Notes under the pieces: generated by a model | The model's database searches: none | What the model was told of the DNA's origin: nothing | The model's input: the letters and a program-made list of their open reading frames with translations, nothing else | DNA from: Podospora pseudoanserina | Lineage: Eukaryota; Ascomycota; Sordariomycetes; Sordariales; Podosporaceae | Assembly: GCF_035222485.1 (NCBI RefSeq) | Contig: NC_085920.1 | Coordinates: 8,480,001-8,544,000 of the forward strand | Length of the DNA stretch: 64,000 bases | Direction of reading: 5' to 3' | Translations under genes and position numbers: made by a program | Shown here: positions 45,206-58,664 of the stretch, in pieces | Layout: each line of letters opens with the position of its first letter | How positions within the stretch are numbered: position 1 is the stretch's first letter

Positions 45206-48200
45206 CTTGCCGGTGTCTGTTTTTCTGTTCTCAACTTTGATGTAGACGTCGCTTGCGGGCCGAGGTCGAAAAAAGGGGGGGTGGCCGAGATTGCGAGAGC
45301 TCCTGCGCGTGGTGCTGGATTAGGAAAAAAGCTAAGATCTGGCGCGTGTTAGTGTCAAACCTCGGGCGACGCCGCTGAGAGGATCCCCAGCGGATTGCGT
45401 CAAGGCAACCACAACTCACCAATAGCGAGCAAAGAGCAGGGGATACTGCTGCTTGTGTTGTTGGACAATTTTCCTGTGGGCGATGGCTCTTGGTGGATGC
45501 TGTCACTGGTGTCGTGAATGAGTCTTGAAGTCGAGGAGCGATGGCTTGGAGGCTAAGACTTATTATATAGAAGTGAGATCAAAGTAATGTAATTCGAGAC
45601 ACAAGGCGTAATGGTGACAAAGGTACAGGTCAAGTGGTGGTCGAGTGCTGTTTGCTTGTCAAACGGACGCAATGTGTGGCAGGATTCTGAGCTGTAGAGC
45701 ATGTACTGTGTGGTCGAGGTGCGGATGTAAACGGGGGAGCCGGCTTTTTGTGTTGTTGCGCAGAGGACCAAAGTGGAGGCCCAGTGTTGATTGACGACTC
45801 TCTCTAGTCGGATACGATTTCCTGGACGGTTTGGTTCCCTAACGGCGAGCCAAAGGGCAGCTGGGAACGGGTCCAGTCATTCGCAAAGCTCCAACGGCAT
45901 GAAAAGAGCCTTTCCGGTTGCCGAGCAAGGGGGAAATCAGCATGGATGGGGGGAGGGGGGGAAGGGGAAGGAGGGGGGAGATTCAGGATGAGAGCGAGTG
46001 GGCTACGGAAATGTCGTCCCTGTTCGTAAGGAGACTAAGAGACATACGCTCGACAGATTTTCTCGGTCGACTCTACTACACCCCCTACCCTGACGTGGTC
46101 TGTGATCTCTCTCTCTACCTACCTAGTCTGGGGGGAAACCCTAGACTGGTTCGCGGGGGGCTGCTTTGACGTGTAAGTGGACCGCGGCAGCAGGACCTTG
46201 CCAACCGAGCCGGACATGATGGATAGTAGATGGGCAGAAAAAACTGCTGATGGGCAGGCAATGACAGGGAACAGGGTGATACGATGCAAGTATGGCATCT
46301 GAGTGTCCGTGAATGGGTGTACAGTACCCAGTGTGATTGGCACTCGCAACGACGAGGGGTGTGTAGAGTGGGTGGTAGAGCGATCGCACCTAAGGGCGGG
46401 TATCAACTCACACACTCCGCTCCTCTGGGTTGAAGGACCCATGTTACCCAAGAGCGTGACAGGCGGTGCGGAGCCAACCAAGGATACCAAGCGAATCTCT
46501 CTCACACTCAACACTCTCCGCCGTTCAACGGCTTCCTGGCGTCTTGCGGACGCAGAAGCGCCACAGCCAAAAGAAGATAGCAATCGATAACCAGGATGTT
46601 CCCTGTCACTGGGTGGGTTTCCTGTTATGGCTCCCTAGCATGCACGACCGTAGGAGGACGCACCTCTTTCTGGCGAGCTCTGACCTAGAGGGGTATATCA
46701 GACTCATCTATCGAAGGGTTTAGCCGTAAACCTTGGTTCTTCCTGTTTCCTGCCTGCGGTTTCCCAATAAAATAAAAAACAACTCGAGATCCAGAGAGAT
46801 GATGTTTTTGGGAGAGACCTGTCAACGGGCAGCCATCGTACCTCACTAGGCTGCTTGGTGCTTCGTTGCATGCGAGGCATCGAGAAGTAGACCTGAAGCC
46901 TTTGAGGGACTCGATCTTACCGATGTCATGCTATCGCGGGGGACAAATGAAAGAGAGCGCCAAACGCTGTCCTGCGGGTACCTTGCATGTGTGTCGGGGA
47001 AGACAGGCTCCAAACCGAAGGAGTACGAGTCTGAGGCGGAGACGATTGTACGATACCGGAGCTTGACGACGACGGGTAATAGTATGTCGTTTCTGCCCTC
47101 CTTCATCAGCATGCGCGGTGCTACCTGTGGCCCGGGCATGAACGAGAAGGATGCCGGTTGATGCTCAAGAACAACGAGACAAGGCAACGAAATGATGTCG
47201 ATCTCGAGCTTTTCACCGCGTATCGAAGTTTGACAGGGCCTGATGAGGCTCGTTTGGGAAACTGGAGCGAACCCCACGTTGTGACGTCTCTCCTCTTACC
47301 TACGACTTTCAACATCACAGCAGCCGTCAAAGTATTGGTTTCACAACACATGAATGCTCACCGCTTGCCGCCATCCTGACATCGCATCACCCCGCGGATG
47401 TTGTGTTAGCGGCCCCCGCAGAGTCTCCCAGTTGGTTATCTTGGCCCTTTCGCCCTTTAGAGAACGGGGGGTTCCTCGCGCCGCAGCCTCAACATCCGAT
47501 ACATCAGCGACATTCAATCGAACGGGGAAGTCGGAATCCGATCCTGAAATTTGATATCCTACCGGACGTATGCGGCCTCACGAAATCGGGATGCAAGCTG
47601 CCTTGGCTACCCACAGTTCGACGGACTGATGCCGTCCGCTAGATCAGACGAACTGTCCAAGCCTCTACGCTAGGGGCGATCTCGGTATGCAGCGCTGATT
47701 TTCGTGAATGCTTCACCAGTCCCGACTTGGTGGAGTGTCAGACCATCTTTTCATGCTGAACGTTGATGGAAGCCTGTCAGCGAGCTTCCACAGCCCTGTG
47801 ACTTGGTGATGCGCAGCCTGAAGCCGGCCTACCGGACGGTCAGGGTCAGGGTCAGGGTCAGGCCCCCCGGGGGAGGAATTTTCTGGTGGCCTTCTAGCGC
47901 TGTGAGCGACGGAGTAGTGCCGAGCTAGCTAGCCTCCAACCTGGAAGCCTCAGCGGGGTTTGTGGTTGCTTCACATGGCACCGTGCAGCAAGATCCTAGA
48001 GCACTCACTAGATTCACCGTGGAACTACCCTCATCTCCGAGACAACAGACAACAGACAACAGACAACAACACACATGGCAGGGCGTGATGGCTTCGTCGA
48101 AGCGCGCCGGCGACATGGTGTCTGTCGAGAACCTGGTCTCCCGTTGGCCTTGCGTTTCCCTCATGCAAGAAAGATCATCCCGCGCGCTGCAGCCCAAAAG

Positions 48201-51200
48201 GCGGCCCTCCTCTGACCAATTGGCACCAGTCTTGCCGCTCTGCTGACTTCAGACACATGCGACCAGTTCCAGGGACCCTCATGCAGCAGCTTGGTCTATG
48301 CGCCCGTCGGTCAACTTCACGATATCAAACTCCACGGCCAGGATGCGCCAAGCAGGAACTCTGCTGTGTCTGATGGTAAACTGACAACGGAGTACCGGAC
48401 AAGGACGGTGAGACAGTATCGGCCGCTGATGCTTAATTTCTTCGCTCTTTCGTTCGTCTGCGGTTCCCCTTCCAGGCCGCCAATAATACAAAGCAGTATG
48501 AGGAAGCATATCTGAGCCGCAGAAATCGGTCGACGGTCGGTTTGCTCAACACACAAACTGGTTTCATGCGAGTGGGCACTCTGGCGATCTGCATCCAGCG
48601 GGTATCACTCGATCTCAAGCTACAATCAGCCTCCGCAGACCGGCAACATCAGACGCCTCAGAAGCTCTCGGTGAACCATAAACCTTTGAAGAAACCAAAA
48701 GCCGATCGACCCCGAACCTCAGCTAGCTACTGTGTTGTATCATGTGGTATCATGTAATACATTCGCAGCATGGTTCGGAGAAGCAGACCGGTCAAATAAC
48801 AGCAGAATATATGGACAAAACACATGTTTGCGGGGCGTCATGGCATCGCAACCGCATCGTGTTGCCGGCAACCGGATGCGCACTGACGTTTGTCCAAACC
48901 CACCACTTCATCAGGGGACACTTTGGAGACGCTCGAATCGTTTCTGAATATCGTCATTCCCATCAAGCCATTGTCAGGTAATCTCCAGCTGGGGGAGGGA
49001 CTGCTGAAAGCGATACCAGTTAATCTACGCGACCCTACCATCTACCTAGGTATGGGATAGAGTCGACAGTTCAAGGTTGCGTTCGCTTCCGAGTAGCCAA
49101 GAGGTTGCAGAATCTTAACGTCTTTCTGCAGCTCTAACCAGACCGGGCCCAGATGGTAGTCCAGCATTTGCCGAGAGGTCTTTCCCGCCATACTCCGTAC
49201 AGTTCTCTCTTCTTCCCACTCCCCAGAGACTGGATGAATGACGGAAGTGGGATTGCGCGCATAAGTTGTGACAAAACCCGAGCAGATCATGTTCAAGACC
49301 CCCTCGTCGTTCCTGCCCCTCCTCTCCACACCCTCGTCAGCTGGCTTCCTACACAAGATTTTTGAACATCCACTTGTCCGATCAGATCCGGTTAATCATG
49401 GGCCATGTCACGCTTCACTTGGAAAATATGTTGCACGGGAATGACAAATCGCATGGATGGCACCGGGCAGAGCTGTTCTTATTCCGCTGATTCCAGCCTC
49501 GACTCGACCAAAGTACTTTGACGCACAAGCCGTGATGTCGATTGCAGGACACCCGAAGTGAAACCGGTGGGCCTGGTTCTTTGCTACTACGCTATTCGAG
49601 CGGGCAGGCAGCTCGATGAGCCGACATACCGGTCGGTCGTCAGATGTAACCTTCACCACTCGCCGGGCGATGCGGCGTGGGTTGCCGTGAAAAGACTGAG
49701 CCGCTGTCAGCTAGGTAATCTCAGCTCGTGCTCATCAAATCCCGGAATCACAGAGCAACCGTATATGATATGTGCGACGACGTCTGGATAGCCAAAAAAA
49801 ACCAAAAAAAAAAACCGTGTGTGTACACCGCACTCTCTGTGATCTTCCTCCCAACACAACTCGCTTGGCCTCGGACCTGACCTCCGTGCGCCGAATATTC
49901 CACAAAGGGAAGAAAGACATGGAAAAAGCTTTTCGCCATCTCCCTCCAATTGCCAGACCTCGACACATCTTGCACACAAACAGACGTAAACCTTTCAGAA
50001 ACACCATCTCGCACAGGGCACGAAGCTACAGGAGAGCTCCCGTTCAGAGGCGCGCCAATCCTGGCTGGAATTGTTGGCGCTGGCCCGTCCCGCCCTCTCA
50101 CAGCTCCCGCGAAACCGGAACCAAGCTCTGCCCAAAAAGCCACAAAGTTTAGTTGGATGTATGTCTGTGTGGTATGATGTTCCAGTTTGTGACCGATCAC
50201 TTTGTAATCTTTTGTTGTCACTCGACCGAATGGGAAGGCAAATGCTGGGTATGAACTTGTAAAACCGGGCGGACCTGGTCTGACTTGCCGGGACTCGTCC
50301 GTGGTCTTTTGAACCCCCCAAGTGGGAATGATGACACCAGGTTTCACGATCTAACAGCACAGCACCCAAAAGAGCAGCAACACACGACATGTCTAACCCT
50401 GTTTATCCTTTTTTTTCTTTCTTTCTTTCTTTCTCTATAGCCCCCCCCCCACTCCCAGCAATTCCTCTATGCCCTTCCCCCAGATAGCACAATCTCTCCC
50501 AAACAGGCTGGGGTCGTTGTCTCTGAATCCACTCCTCCAGTTGTAAACCAGCAAACCTCCGGATCCGTTGTTTCTTGAACCATGGGTGCCGCCTTTTCAT
50601 CTTTCCTCTCTTTGGCTCTTTTCCACCCTCGGCCGGCCTTCCCGGCCTGACCGTACCTATAGTCCTCGAAAAAGTAAACACCACCCTCCCCTTGCACGAC
50701 GTCCAAGCAAACGCAACCAAAGACGTTTTGTCGTGCGTCTTTGCATTGGAGGTCCACATCGAGCAGAGTAAAAGACGCCGCTTACTCAGTTGACCTCCTA
50801 TCTCATGAATGCACCGGCCGGTGTGGTTCCCTACGCAACCGATCCTTTTTGCAACACATACACCCGTCCGTCTCCATTCCCAGAGCCCAGAGGCAATGCC
50901 AGATTGCCTAATCGAGACAAAAACGCTCTCCTGGTTTCCCAAGCCTTTCCCACCCCGGCTTAGGCTCAGCTGTTACTACTTTATCCCTGACAAGGCTAAC
51001 AGCAATGGAAAGCTGAAGGATCTTCGATGATGCTTGTGCGCACGAAAAAAAAAAAAAGGAAGGAAAGAAAAAACACGCCAAACGGCCCACTTTAGGCGGA
51101 ACTTCGGGACTCGTCACCACCATCCTCCACTTGCTTCGTATTTACATACACCAAAATCTCCACTCTCAACCAGGAAAACAAGAAGGCAAGACAAGAAGGC

Positions 51201-51676
51201 AAGCCACCATGGTTGACATCACACACACACGCACACACACACTTTCACCGTTATCTGTTCCGCAGAGCATGAACCTAGTAAAAGCGTGCCAAGTTGGTAT
51301 GACTTTTGTGATCGATCAACCTAGTGCACCCACACCCCGGTCTAGTTCGCTTCAGATATAACTCCCGGGCCGTTAAGTGACAGTTTTCTCTTTGCTGGGA
51401 CCGCCTGCCTAGTGGAGGGGGGTGTGAGAATGACGAGTGACTGAATCTGTGCGGTGTTGGGCGATTCGGGCCGGCCCACTGAACGACAACAGGTTACTTG
51501 ACAGGCAACGACTTCCGATCCAGGGGCGCGATGAAGAAGACGAGCGGGCTGAGGATGCGATCCAGACCAATCCACACCCCCAACCCACACACATCATGAT
51601 GTACAACAACAAGCTTCCCCCTATCCTGTCCTTTCTTCCCCACCCGCCCCGTCCCCTACCCGTGCGGCGCGGTAGT
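45206..51676. other. 6.5-kb gene desert upstream of the zinc-finger gene and downstream of vip1
   Basis: No gene supported. Repeats seen are TCAGGG hexamers (4 copies) at 47839-47862, CAGACAA heptamers at about 48040-48066, CTTT tetramers then C9 at about 50409-50450, and CA repeats at about 51221-51242. The part nearest 45206 is the probable promoter or leader of the zinc-finger gene. Confidence 0.4.
47839..47862. repeat. (TCAGGG)4 hexamer repeat
   Basis: Four head-to-tail copies of GTCAGG/TCAGGG. It differs by one base from the TTAGGG telomere unit. Short, so chance slippage is the simple reading. Confidence 0.9.
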
Positions 51677-54600
51677 TTACAGCTTGTCGTCAGCAGCAGC
51701 TTCCGGCTTTGGGTCGCTTGTCTTGAGGGTGGCGGTCATGTTACTAGCAGCGGCGGCGGCCACAGGTGTGGGTACAGGTGTAGACGCATCCACACCCTCT
51801 TCCGCCGCTTCTTCGGCTTGTCCTTCCTTGATCTCGCCCACCTTTGGGGTGGCGACGACAGTAGCGACAGATTCATTCGTCGGCGTGGCAGTCTCCACCT
51901 CATCAGTGGTAGCAGCAGTGGTGATGGTGGTGCTTTCGGAAGCGGCAGCAGCGTCCCCCGTGGTTTCAGCTGTATTATCAAGAGGACCAGTAGTGGTGGC
52001 GGCGGCATGCTCAACCGTCTTCATCTCCAGGCCTTCCTTCTCGCCACCTTCAGCTCCACCGGTTGAACCAGGAGTAGCTACGTTCTCGTCACCGTTGTGC
52101 TGCTTCTCTTGGAACGTAAAGGCATCCGATAGGTTGACGGCCAAAAAGGTCTTGGGCAATTTGACTCTGAATGGACAAGCACGCGTTAGCAAATCCACAA
52201 ATATAAGCCTCTGATATATGCCCAACGTGACCAACGAGATCACCAAAACCAAGGAACCAAAGGTTGGTCCTGTTTGGGTTGACCGACCGGCCCTCTGATA
52301 CAGGTCCGGCATGGCATGACATGATGCGAAGGGGCTAACGGGGGGATGGGAGTTGCGGAGCAAAGGAAGAGCATCCAAAGCCCAACAAGCAGAATGACAA
52401 AGAAAGCAAAAAATAGGAACTTACTGATGGAACTTTGCCCTCAAGGTCTCAATAACAAACATCCAGTCGGCATGAGCCGTCAGGCTTCTCCTGGGCGCGC
52501 ACCCAATGCAGTGCTTGCTGTCGAGCTGCACATCCAGCGGGTCGAACACATGACAGCCGGGGCTAATGGTAATCTTGATGCTGTAGTTGAACACGGGCGT
52601 GCCCTCGGCGTCAATGGGCGGGTTGGCCGGCATCTCGTACAGTTCAAAGGAGATCTGCGACAGGTAGTCCAGTTCCGGGATCGTGGCCCGCTTGATCTTA
52701 GTCTCGAGGCCGCCCTCCAGAATGCAGTTGAGCAGCGTGTAAATGTGAGATTCCTTTGTGAAGTAGATGAACGACTTGGCCTCCTCGGACGCCTGCATGT
52801 CCTCGAGGTCCTGGACGATTTCCTTGAGCAAGGGGAGCGAGGTCAGAAGACCGATCTCAAGCTTCTCGCTGTCCGAGATGCCGTATTCCTGCGGGCAGAT
52901 GAAATCGAAGAGAACCTTGGCCAGCTGGTACAGCTCCCGAAGGGGCTCAAATCGGGCGTCGGTTTTGGCCTTTGTCTGGCTGTTGCCGCGGTGAAGGTGA
53001 AAGTACCTCTCTGGAAGCTCAGCGTCGACATTGCTCGAGGGTCGCAGGCCGTTGAGGAACGACCTCCTACGGAAGATCCGCTTCACAGCCTTGTGGCCCT
53101 CCTTCTCAATCTTCTCACTAAGACTCGAAGCTGACCTCTCTGTTTTAGTCTCCTCTGGCAGAGGTGCCGCTCGAACACTATCCTCCGAATCCTTTCCGCT
53201 GGCGATCGCCGGCACAGAGTTGGATGCCGTTGCCGACGCGGTTGACGTCTTCCCGTTGGACGACGACGACGACGAAGATGCCGCTGGCGACGGACCTTTT
53301 CCGAAATTGGTCTTGTACTCATCTTCAAGCATGTTCTTTGGTGGCGCAAACACCCACTCGAGGAACTGGCGATTGTGGAGGGCATCAAACTTCATGGTAT
53401 CATAGAGCTCCGAGATCTTGCTCGGATCAACCTTCTCGCCATCGCAGAACTCGGCGAAGAGTTTCTCCCAGCGCTCTTTGAACAGCTCCGCATCCTCACC
53501 GCAGCACCACCTCGCCTGGATGCCCGTCACCGCATTAGCCTGCGACAAGGAACCAACCGACGCAAGCGACGAGATTGACACACCAGAGGTGGAGTTCCCA
53601 TCGGCGGCGCCCTTATCACCAGAAGAGGGGTTGTTGATGGCGTTCAGCGAGTTCACTGCACCACTATACAGCTTCGCGTAGTTGTGCTGCATGACCTTGC
53701 GGTGGAAGTTCATCAGCTGCACCACCCTCGTCTGCACCTCGGCCGGCTCAGGCATGTTGTCTGGCCAAGCGAACTGAGGCGGCCTCTCGTTGCCCTTCCG
53801 AAGAAGCCCCTTAAGCTTCTTCTTCACCTTGTCCATCTCGTCCTTGGCCGCGTTGGAATCATCCAAAAGATCCTTACGAATGGTGATGAAATCCTCGGGC
53901 ACATCCTTCTTGTTGAGGAAGCTGGCCGCCCAGATCTGAGCCGAAGTCACGACGCGACGCTCCGAGGAGCTGAAGACATGAACCTCATCGAGAACCTCGC
54001 GGTTCATGAGGCCCAAGTCACTGCGCATGCTTTCGCCGAGCTCCTGCGCTTGGTAGCGAGCAGAGTGCGTGGGCTCGCCGCCCCATTTGACAATGAGCTG
54101 GAGTTTGTCGAGAACGAGGCTTTCTTCCGCGGCGGTGAACTTGGACATCGTGACGCCTGACAGAGAATCATGGCGCTTAGGCGACCTCCGGGTCTTGTAC
54201 GCATCGCTGTCGGCCTTGTCACCTTCGCCCTCGGTCTCGGTCTGGAGTGGGTGGTCCTCCTCCTTCATTGTGTCGATTTCGTTCTTTTTCTCAGTCTTGC
54301 CGTCATCTTCAGCCGAAGTATCGCTCTTCTTGTCCTTCTTCTTCTCCTTGTCCTCTGGCTTCTTCCTGAACATGGGTTTAATCTGAACCTTGGTGCCGGC
54401 CCAGCTGCCCTTCTTGATGAGCACGTTGCGGAGAGCTTTGAGCTTGTTGCGGTCTTCAACACCCTCCCTCATTGCCACATCCACGGCATCGAGGACACTG
54501 GCGAGGGCAGGCTCGCCGATGAGAAGAACCTCTTCTTGATGGCCCTTGAGAAGCTCAATGAACGGCGCAGTGTGGAAAGTGAACTTGTACTTTTGCTTTG

Positions 54601-57265
54601 GCGTTCGGTCCGCGTGACGAATGACGGACACGACACCCTTGAGCTTCCAACTCGGTTTGGGGGGCGGTGGAGGAGGAGGTTCTTGGTCATCTTGGACGGC
54701 GGTAACGGTTGTCGGCGTGTCAACCTGCATGACAGAAGGCGCCGCAGAAACAGTCGAGGGGGCAGTAGAAGGTACACTGTCAGCCACCGAAGACGAGAAC
54801 TGACTGGCCAAGGGACTAGCAGGTATGCTCCCGTATTTCGAGTCTCCCTTGATCGTGATTGTTTGGCTGCTAACCACCTCACCTGGCACCTCCCTGGCCA
54901 CAGCTGGCTTGTCCATACTTGCCCTGCTTTGCGCCTGCTGGGCAGCCACATGGGCGACCAACTCCCTCTCCTTATTCGCGTACGCCGCACGAACCGCCAT
55001 GCTGGCCGCCATAGGGTCCACGTCGGAGATCGCAGGCGATGGAATGGGAGGGGTGAGTCCCTCTTTGCGAAGCTTCTCTTTGATGAAGATCTCCTTGAGA
55101 ATGTTGGCGCAGTGATCGTAATAATCATCATTATCCTTGACGAAACTCCAACCGTTGACGTCGATTACGTAGCTCTTCCCGCCGGCGCGCAAAAAGTCGA
55201 AACCGCAAACGCGCTGACCAAACGTGGTACTGATCTTGCTGGCGATCTCCTTTTCCTCGGCGCTCAACCCTGTGACGTACCGGACCTCTTTGCCGTGCGT
55301 GTTACGCCTCACGACGCCGTCCACCACTGGCGATTTTCTCGTCTCTGCGTGGCAGTATGTTGGCCCAACCGTGTAAGCTTTTACATCTTCAGCATTGTCA
55401 ACTTGCATAAAGCGTTCATAGATGAAACTCTCCTCGGGATGGGTGATGCACCTCGGGACAGATAGTCCCTCGACATACTCGCTGCTCTTGTTGCCAATCT
55501 TCCGGAAAAGCTTCCTTGCGCCGCCGCCTGCGGAAGAAGGGAAATAGATGATGATGTTGTGGTCCTCACCGCTGGTTGGCTTCTCGACAAATGGCTTCTT
55601 GATCAAGGTTCCGTCAACGGACAGGATGTCACCACCATCCAGCAGCTCAACCTTGCGGGGAGCAGCTGCTCTGGCGGCCTCCGGATCAGGATCCGTGGGC
55701 TCGAAGACAATCCCACTAATGTCCTTGATATGCTTACACACGTCAGGTGTAAGAAGCCGGGGGCCGCCATCACGGTTGACTTCAATTCTTTGGGGAGTGG
55801 GGACGTTGATTCTATCCAACAGTCTCAAGCACAGCCTTCTGTCCCAAAGAATCTTTTGCATAGGCACATCGTTGACACAGAAAGGTTTTCTGGCCTTGAC
55901 GTACGCAATGGCCTTGTCAAGCGGGAAGCCGTCCGAGTAGAATGAGATCAGGTAATCGCAGATGGGCCAGTTCTCAATGGACTCGTCAAGAATAACCTTG
56001 TCCCCAAATACACAGACGTCGAATTCGCGGTTCTGAATCAGGCGGTTCAAGATATTTCTACTAGGCTTGCTCCGGGCTTTCACGTCCAGCGCGCAGACGC
56101 CGATGACGCCCCAGGGAGCGGGCCTAGGTTCTTCCTTCTCTCCGCGGTGGTGATGATGGGAAACGACACGGTCTCCGCTAGGGCTGTGGCTGCTGGCCGC
56201 GGTACTACCGCTGAACCTGCGCTTGGCCCGGCTTCGCGATCGAGTAGGTTGAGGACGAGGAGTAGGGGTTGTTCCTGTTTTCTGCTGCGTATCGCCACTT
56301 GCTTGAGATTGCTGACCAGTCGTCTTCCCTATATCACCAACAGTTTGACCTCTCGCCTCCCGAGGAGCAAGCTGAAGGGCACCCTGATGAGATCCCTGAC
56401 TTCCCGTGGTAACTGTGACGTTCGACATGGTCGCTTCAGGCTGGGCCGCCTTATTGGTAGCCATGATGCCAGACACTGACCGATGGCCAGGGACGCCAGA
56501 GATGCTATTGTTGTCGCTTCCGTTGGCAGAAGCAGCTGAGCTGATGACTCCGCGAGCAGAGGCAAGACTATAAATCGACCCAATGCTCACGCGGTTGCTG
56601 GCGCTTGCGCCGGCCTCGGAAAAGGAAGAGCGGGCGCTGCGGTAGGCGGGTTCTGGTAGTTGGTTGTGGCGATACAGTCCTGTCTCGCTCTGAGTGCTGG
56701 GCAACAGGCGAGGGGTCTCGGATTCTTCAATGGCGGTTGCCGAAGAAGAATCTCCAAAATCTCGAGGGGAATAAGGTTGCTCGGAGGGATTGGTTGGGAC
56801 ACGGCGGAGGCTGGTGGCGTCTTCGCTCCAGGCGTCGGAATGGGATGAGTCTCGACGGACAAGATGACCTTGGGCTGGCAGATGGGCTTTCAACGCTTGG
56901 TGAGTAATAGCCGTGGAAGGTGGGGGCATGGAGAGATTCGTGCGGTCAACGTGGGCCTCCGCGAGAGTTGTTCCAGGATCGGCCTGCTTGCTCTTGCGGT
57001 TGGTAAGACTGGCGAGAGAAGACGAGGAGAGGTTGCGCATATGGAAGCTGGTTCGGTGCGTTCTAGTTCTCACCGGCGAGACTGGTGCTGGTGGCGGCGC
57101 GCCTGCCGGTGTGACTGCTGGCGACGTTGAGTTTGCAGCTGGCTCTGCCTGTCCTTGCTCTTTTCCCTTTTCTCGTGGCGCAAAGTATCCGTTCACCGGC
57201 TCTGTGGACTCCACCGATGATAGGCCTGCTTCGTCAAGCTTCGACTTGTCAGAGTTTGTGTCCAT
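51677..57265 (-). CDS. vip1: Vip1/Asp1 (PPIP5K) inositol-pyrophosphate kinase/phosphatase
   Basis: Bifunctional enzyme: the ATP-grasp kinase adds the 1-position pyrophosphate to InsP6/InsP7, and the histidine-acid-phosphatase-like domain opposes it. It governs phosphate signalling, polarity and microtubules in fungi. Exons 52425-57265 and 51677-52166 (intron 52167-52424, 258 bp) give 1776 aa; the splice reads KFHQ to [14 protein letters not shown]. Residues 1-380 are disordered, Ser/Thr-rich. The kinase (about 381-735) starts [20 protein letters not shown], with [37 protein letters not shown] and the metal-binding [21 protein letters not shown] linker with seven prolines follows, then the phosphatase motif [11 protein letters not shown] (about 883) with an acidic Lys-rich insert. 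The C-terminal exon is Ala/Thr-rich and disordered. The ATG at 57265 is the first in frame. Identification secure. Confidence 0.96.
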
Positions 57266-58664
57266 GGCTAGGACAGAAAATGCGGGCACCGGAACGAGTT
57301 CGAGCTTCTTCCTTTGGGTTGGCACGGCACTCTCGGTGTGTGGCTTGCTGGTTCCTGGAAGGGAACAAAAGAACGAGAGGCTTCAGGGGGAAGGGAGGCT
57401 GAAAGAGACGTGTTTGTGGACGGTCTGGAAATGCTCGATACCGAAATGCTACCAGTCAGATAAGACTGACACGACGGGGATTTTTTATGGTACAAGAATG
57501 GTCAATCGATACTGACAAGATGTGGCAATAAACGGTTTAGAGCTGATTTTCTACCAAGCAATAGGAAGAAACAAAACAGAAGCAGAACGAAAAACAAGAA
57601 CACCAAACACTTTTGTTTTGTGCCAGTCCCTGCCGCAATCCGATTCCGCTCTGGGGTGCCGTCTGTTCCACGTGAAAATGAAAGAGTCTGGGGCAGTAGT
57701 GGCCCAGCCAAGCAGTGGTATCCGTAGATTCTCTTCAATGGCGAATGGCCAATGCGAATGGAAGGGGCCGAGAGAAGGGCACGAAGCTGATGGCCAGACT
57801 GCCACGACTGGCCTCGCTGGGCTCTCTGGATGGGCCAACCCGGCTCCCGAATCGTGGTTGCACTGCTGCCAACCAGGGCTATTTTTTCCCTGGCGGGGCA
57901 GTTTGGAAACCTGGGAGGGGCACACAAAGCATGATGACGCCCTGGCCCGCAGAGCACGAGCCAACATGTGTCATTGGGATGGTGGGGCATCTGTCTTTAA
58001 TCTTGTCTCTGTTTCCGTTTGCATTGATGGGACATGCTGTCTCAACCCTGAGGGGTATTCTCATGTTCCATCTGCAAGTGATTCCTCCCACAGTCTTCAG
58101 CAGTTTGCATCGCCAATGCCTCAGTTCTGCGATCTGTGGCCACAAGGTGTCATATTGAGTGCTGTGCGTAACGGGTAAGTGCTCGCGTGACCCGCTTGGT
58201 AGTCATCCGCTACTCTGGTGTCATGTCGAGCTCCCATAGGCCAAGCAGTTTGGCTTGTCCTAGGAAAACAGGCGGTGAAGAAGCTTTCGGCTGGCTTGCA
58301 TGAAGCCCCTGTCATGGTTCAGATTCTCGATTATGGCGTCGAAAAACTGCCATGTTCGTGTGTTAATCCGGAGCGGGGGTGCCTGCCGGCCGGCGGTGTG
58401 TCTTGGCATATATGTCTTCGGCACCCTCGACCCGGCCTGGGGTCGGTGTTCGGTGGTTGTGGGGCCGATCGAAAAAGTTTGGGTGGGGTCCCAAGTCCCC
58501 TTTCCCATGTGTGGCTGAAAATTTCTGGACGGGCTTGGTTCAGCGAGGCTGCTGCTGTAAGAAAACTTCCATCACCAATATTTTACTCGCGACAAAGGCC
58601 ATTGGCAGCGTATAGAGTGGTTTTTTGTGATAGAAAGCTCCTCGTGAGCTGCAACGCGACAACC
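57266..58664. promoter_or_regulatory. 1.4-kb divergent region, vip1 / utp21
   Basis: Shared upstream region. A possible vip1 leader intron acceptor (pyrimidine-rich, ending TTCCAG) lies just upstream of the start. No gene seen. See the RRPE-like site near the utp21 start. Confidence 0.4.
58516..58525 (+). promoter_or_regulatory. RRPE-like element upstream of utp21
   Basis: TGAAAATTTC, close to the ribosomal-RNA-processing element TGAAAAATTTT known from yeast ribosome-biogenesis promoters, sits about 140 bp before the start codon, the usual distance. It is a single imperfect match and could be chance. Confidence 0.3.

Noticed and set aside
50581-50649. Short frame starting MGAAFSSFLSLALF, myristoylation-like
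   Set aside because: Only about 22 codons, no continuation across a plausible splice, no family.
52346-53134. 262-codon open frame on the + strand
   Set aside because: Antisense shadow of the vip1 phosphatase domain; no family features.
54170-55465. 431-codon open frame on the + strand
   Set aside because: It lies entirely antisense to the vip1 catalytic region, which has full family support. The translation has no domain and mirrors GC-biased codon use of the true strand.
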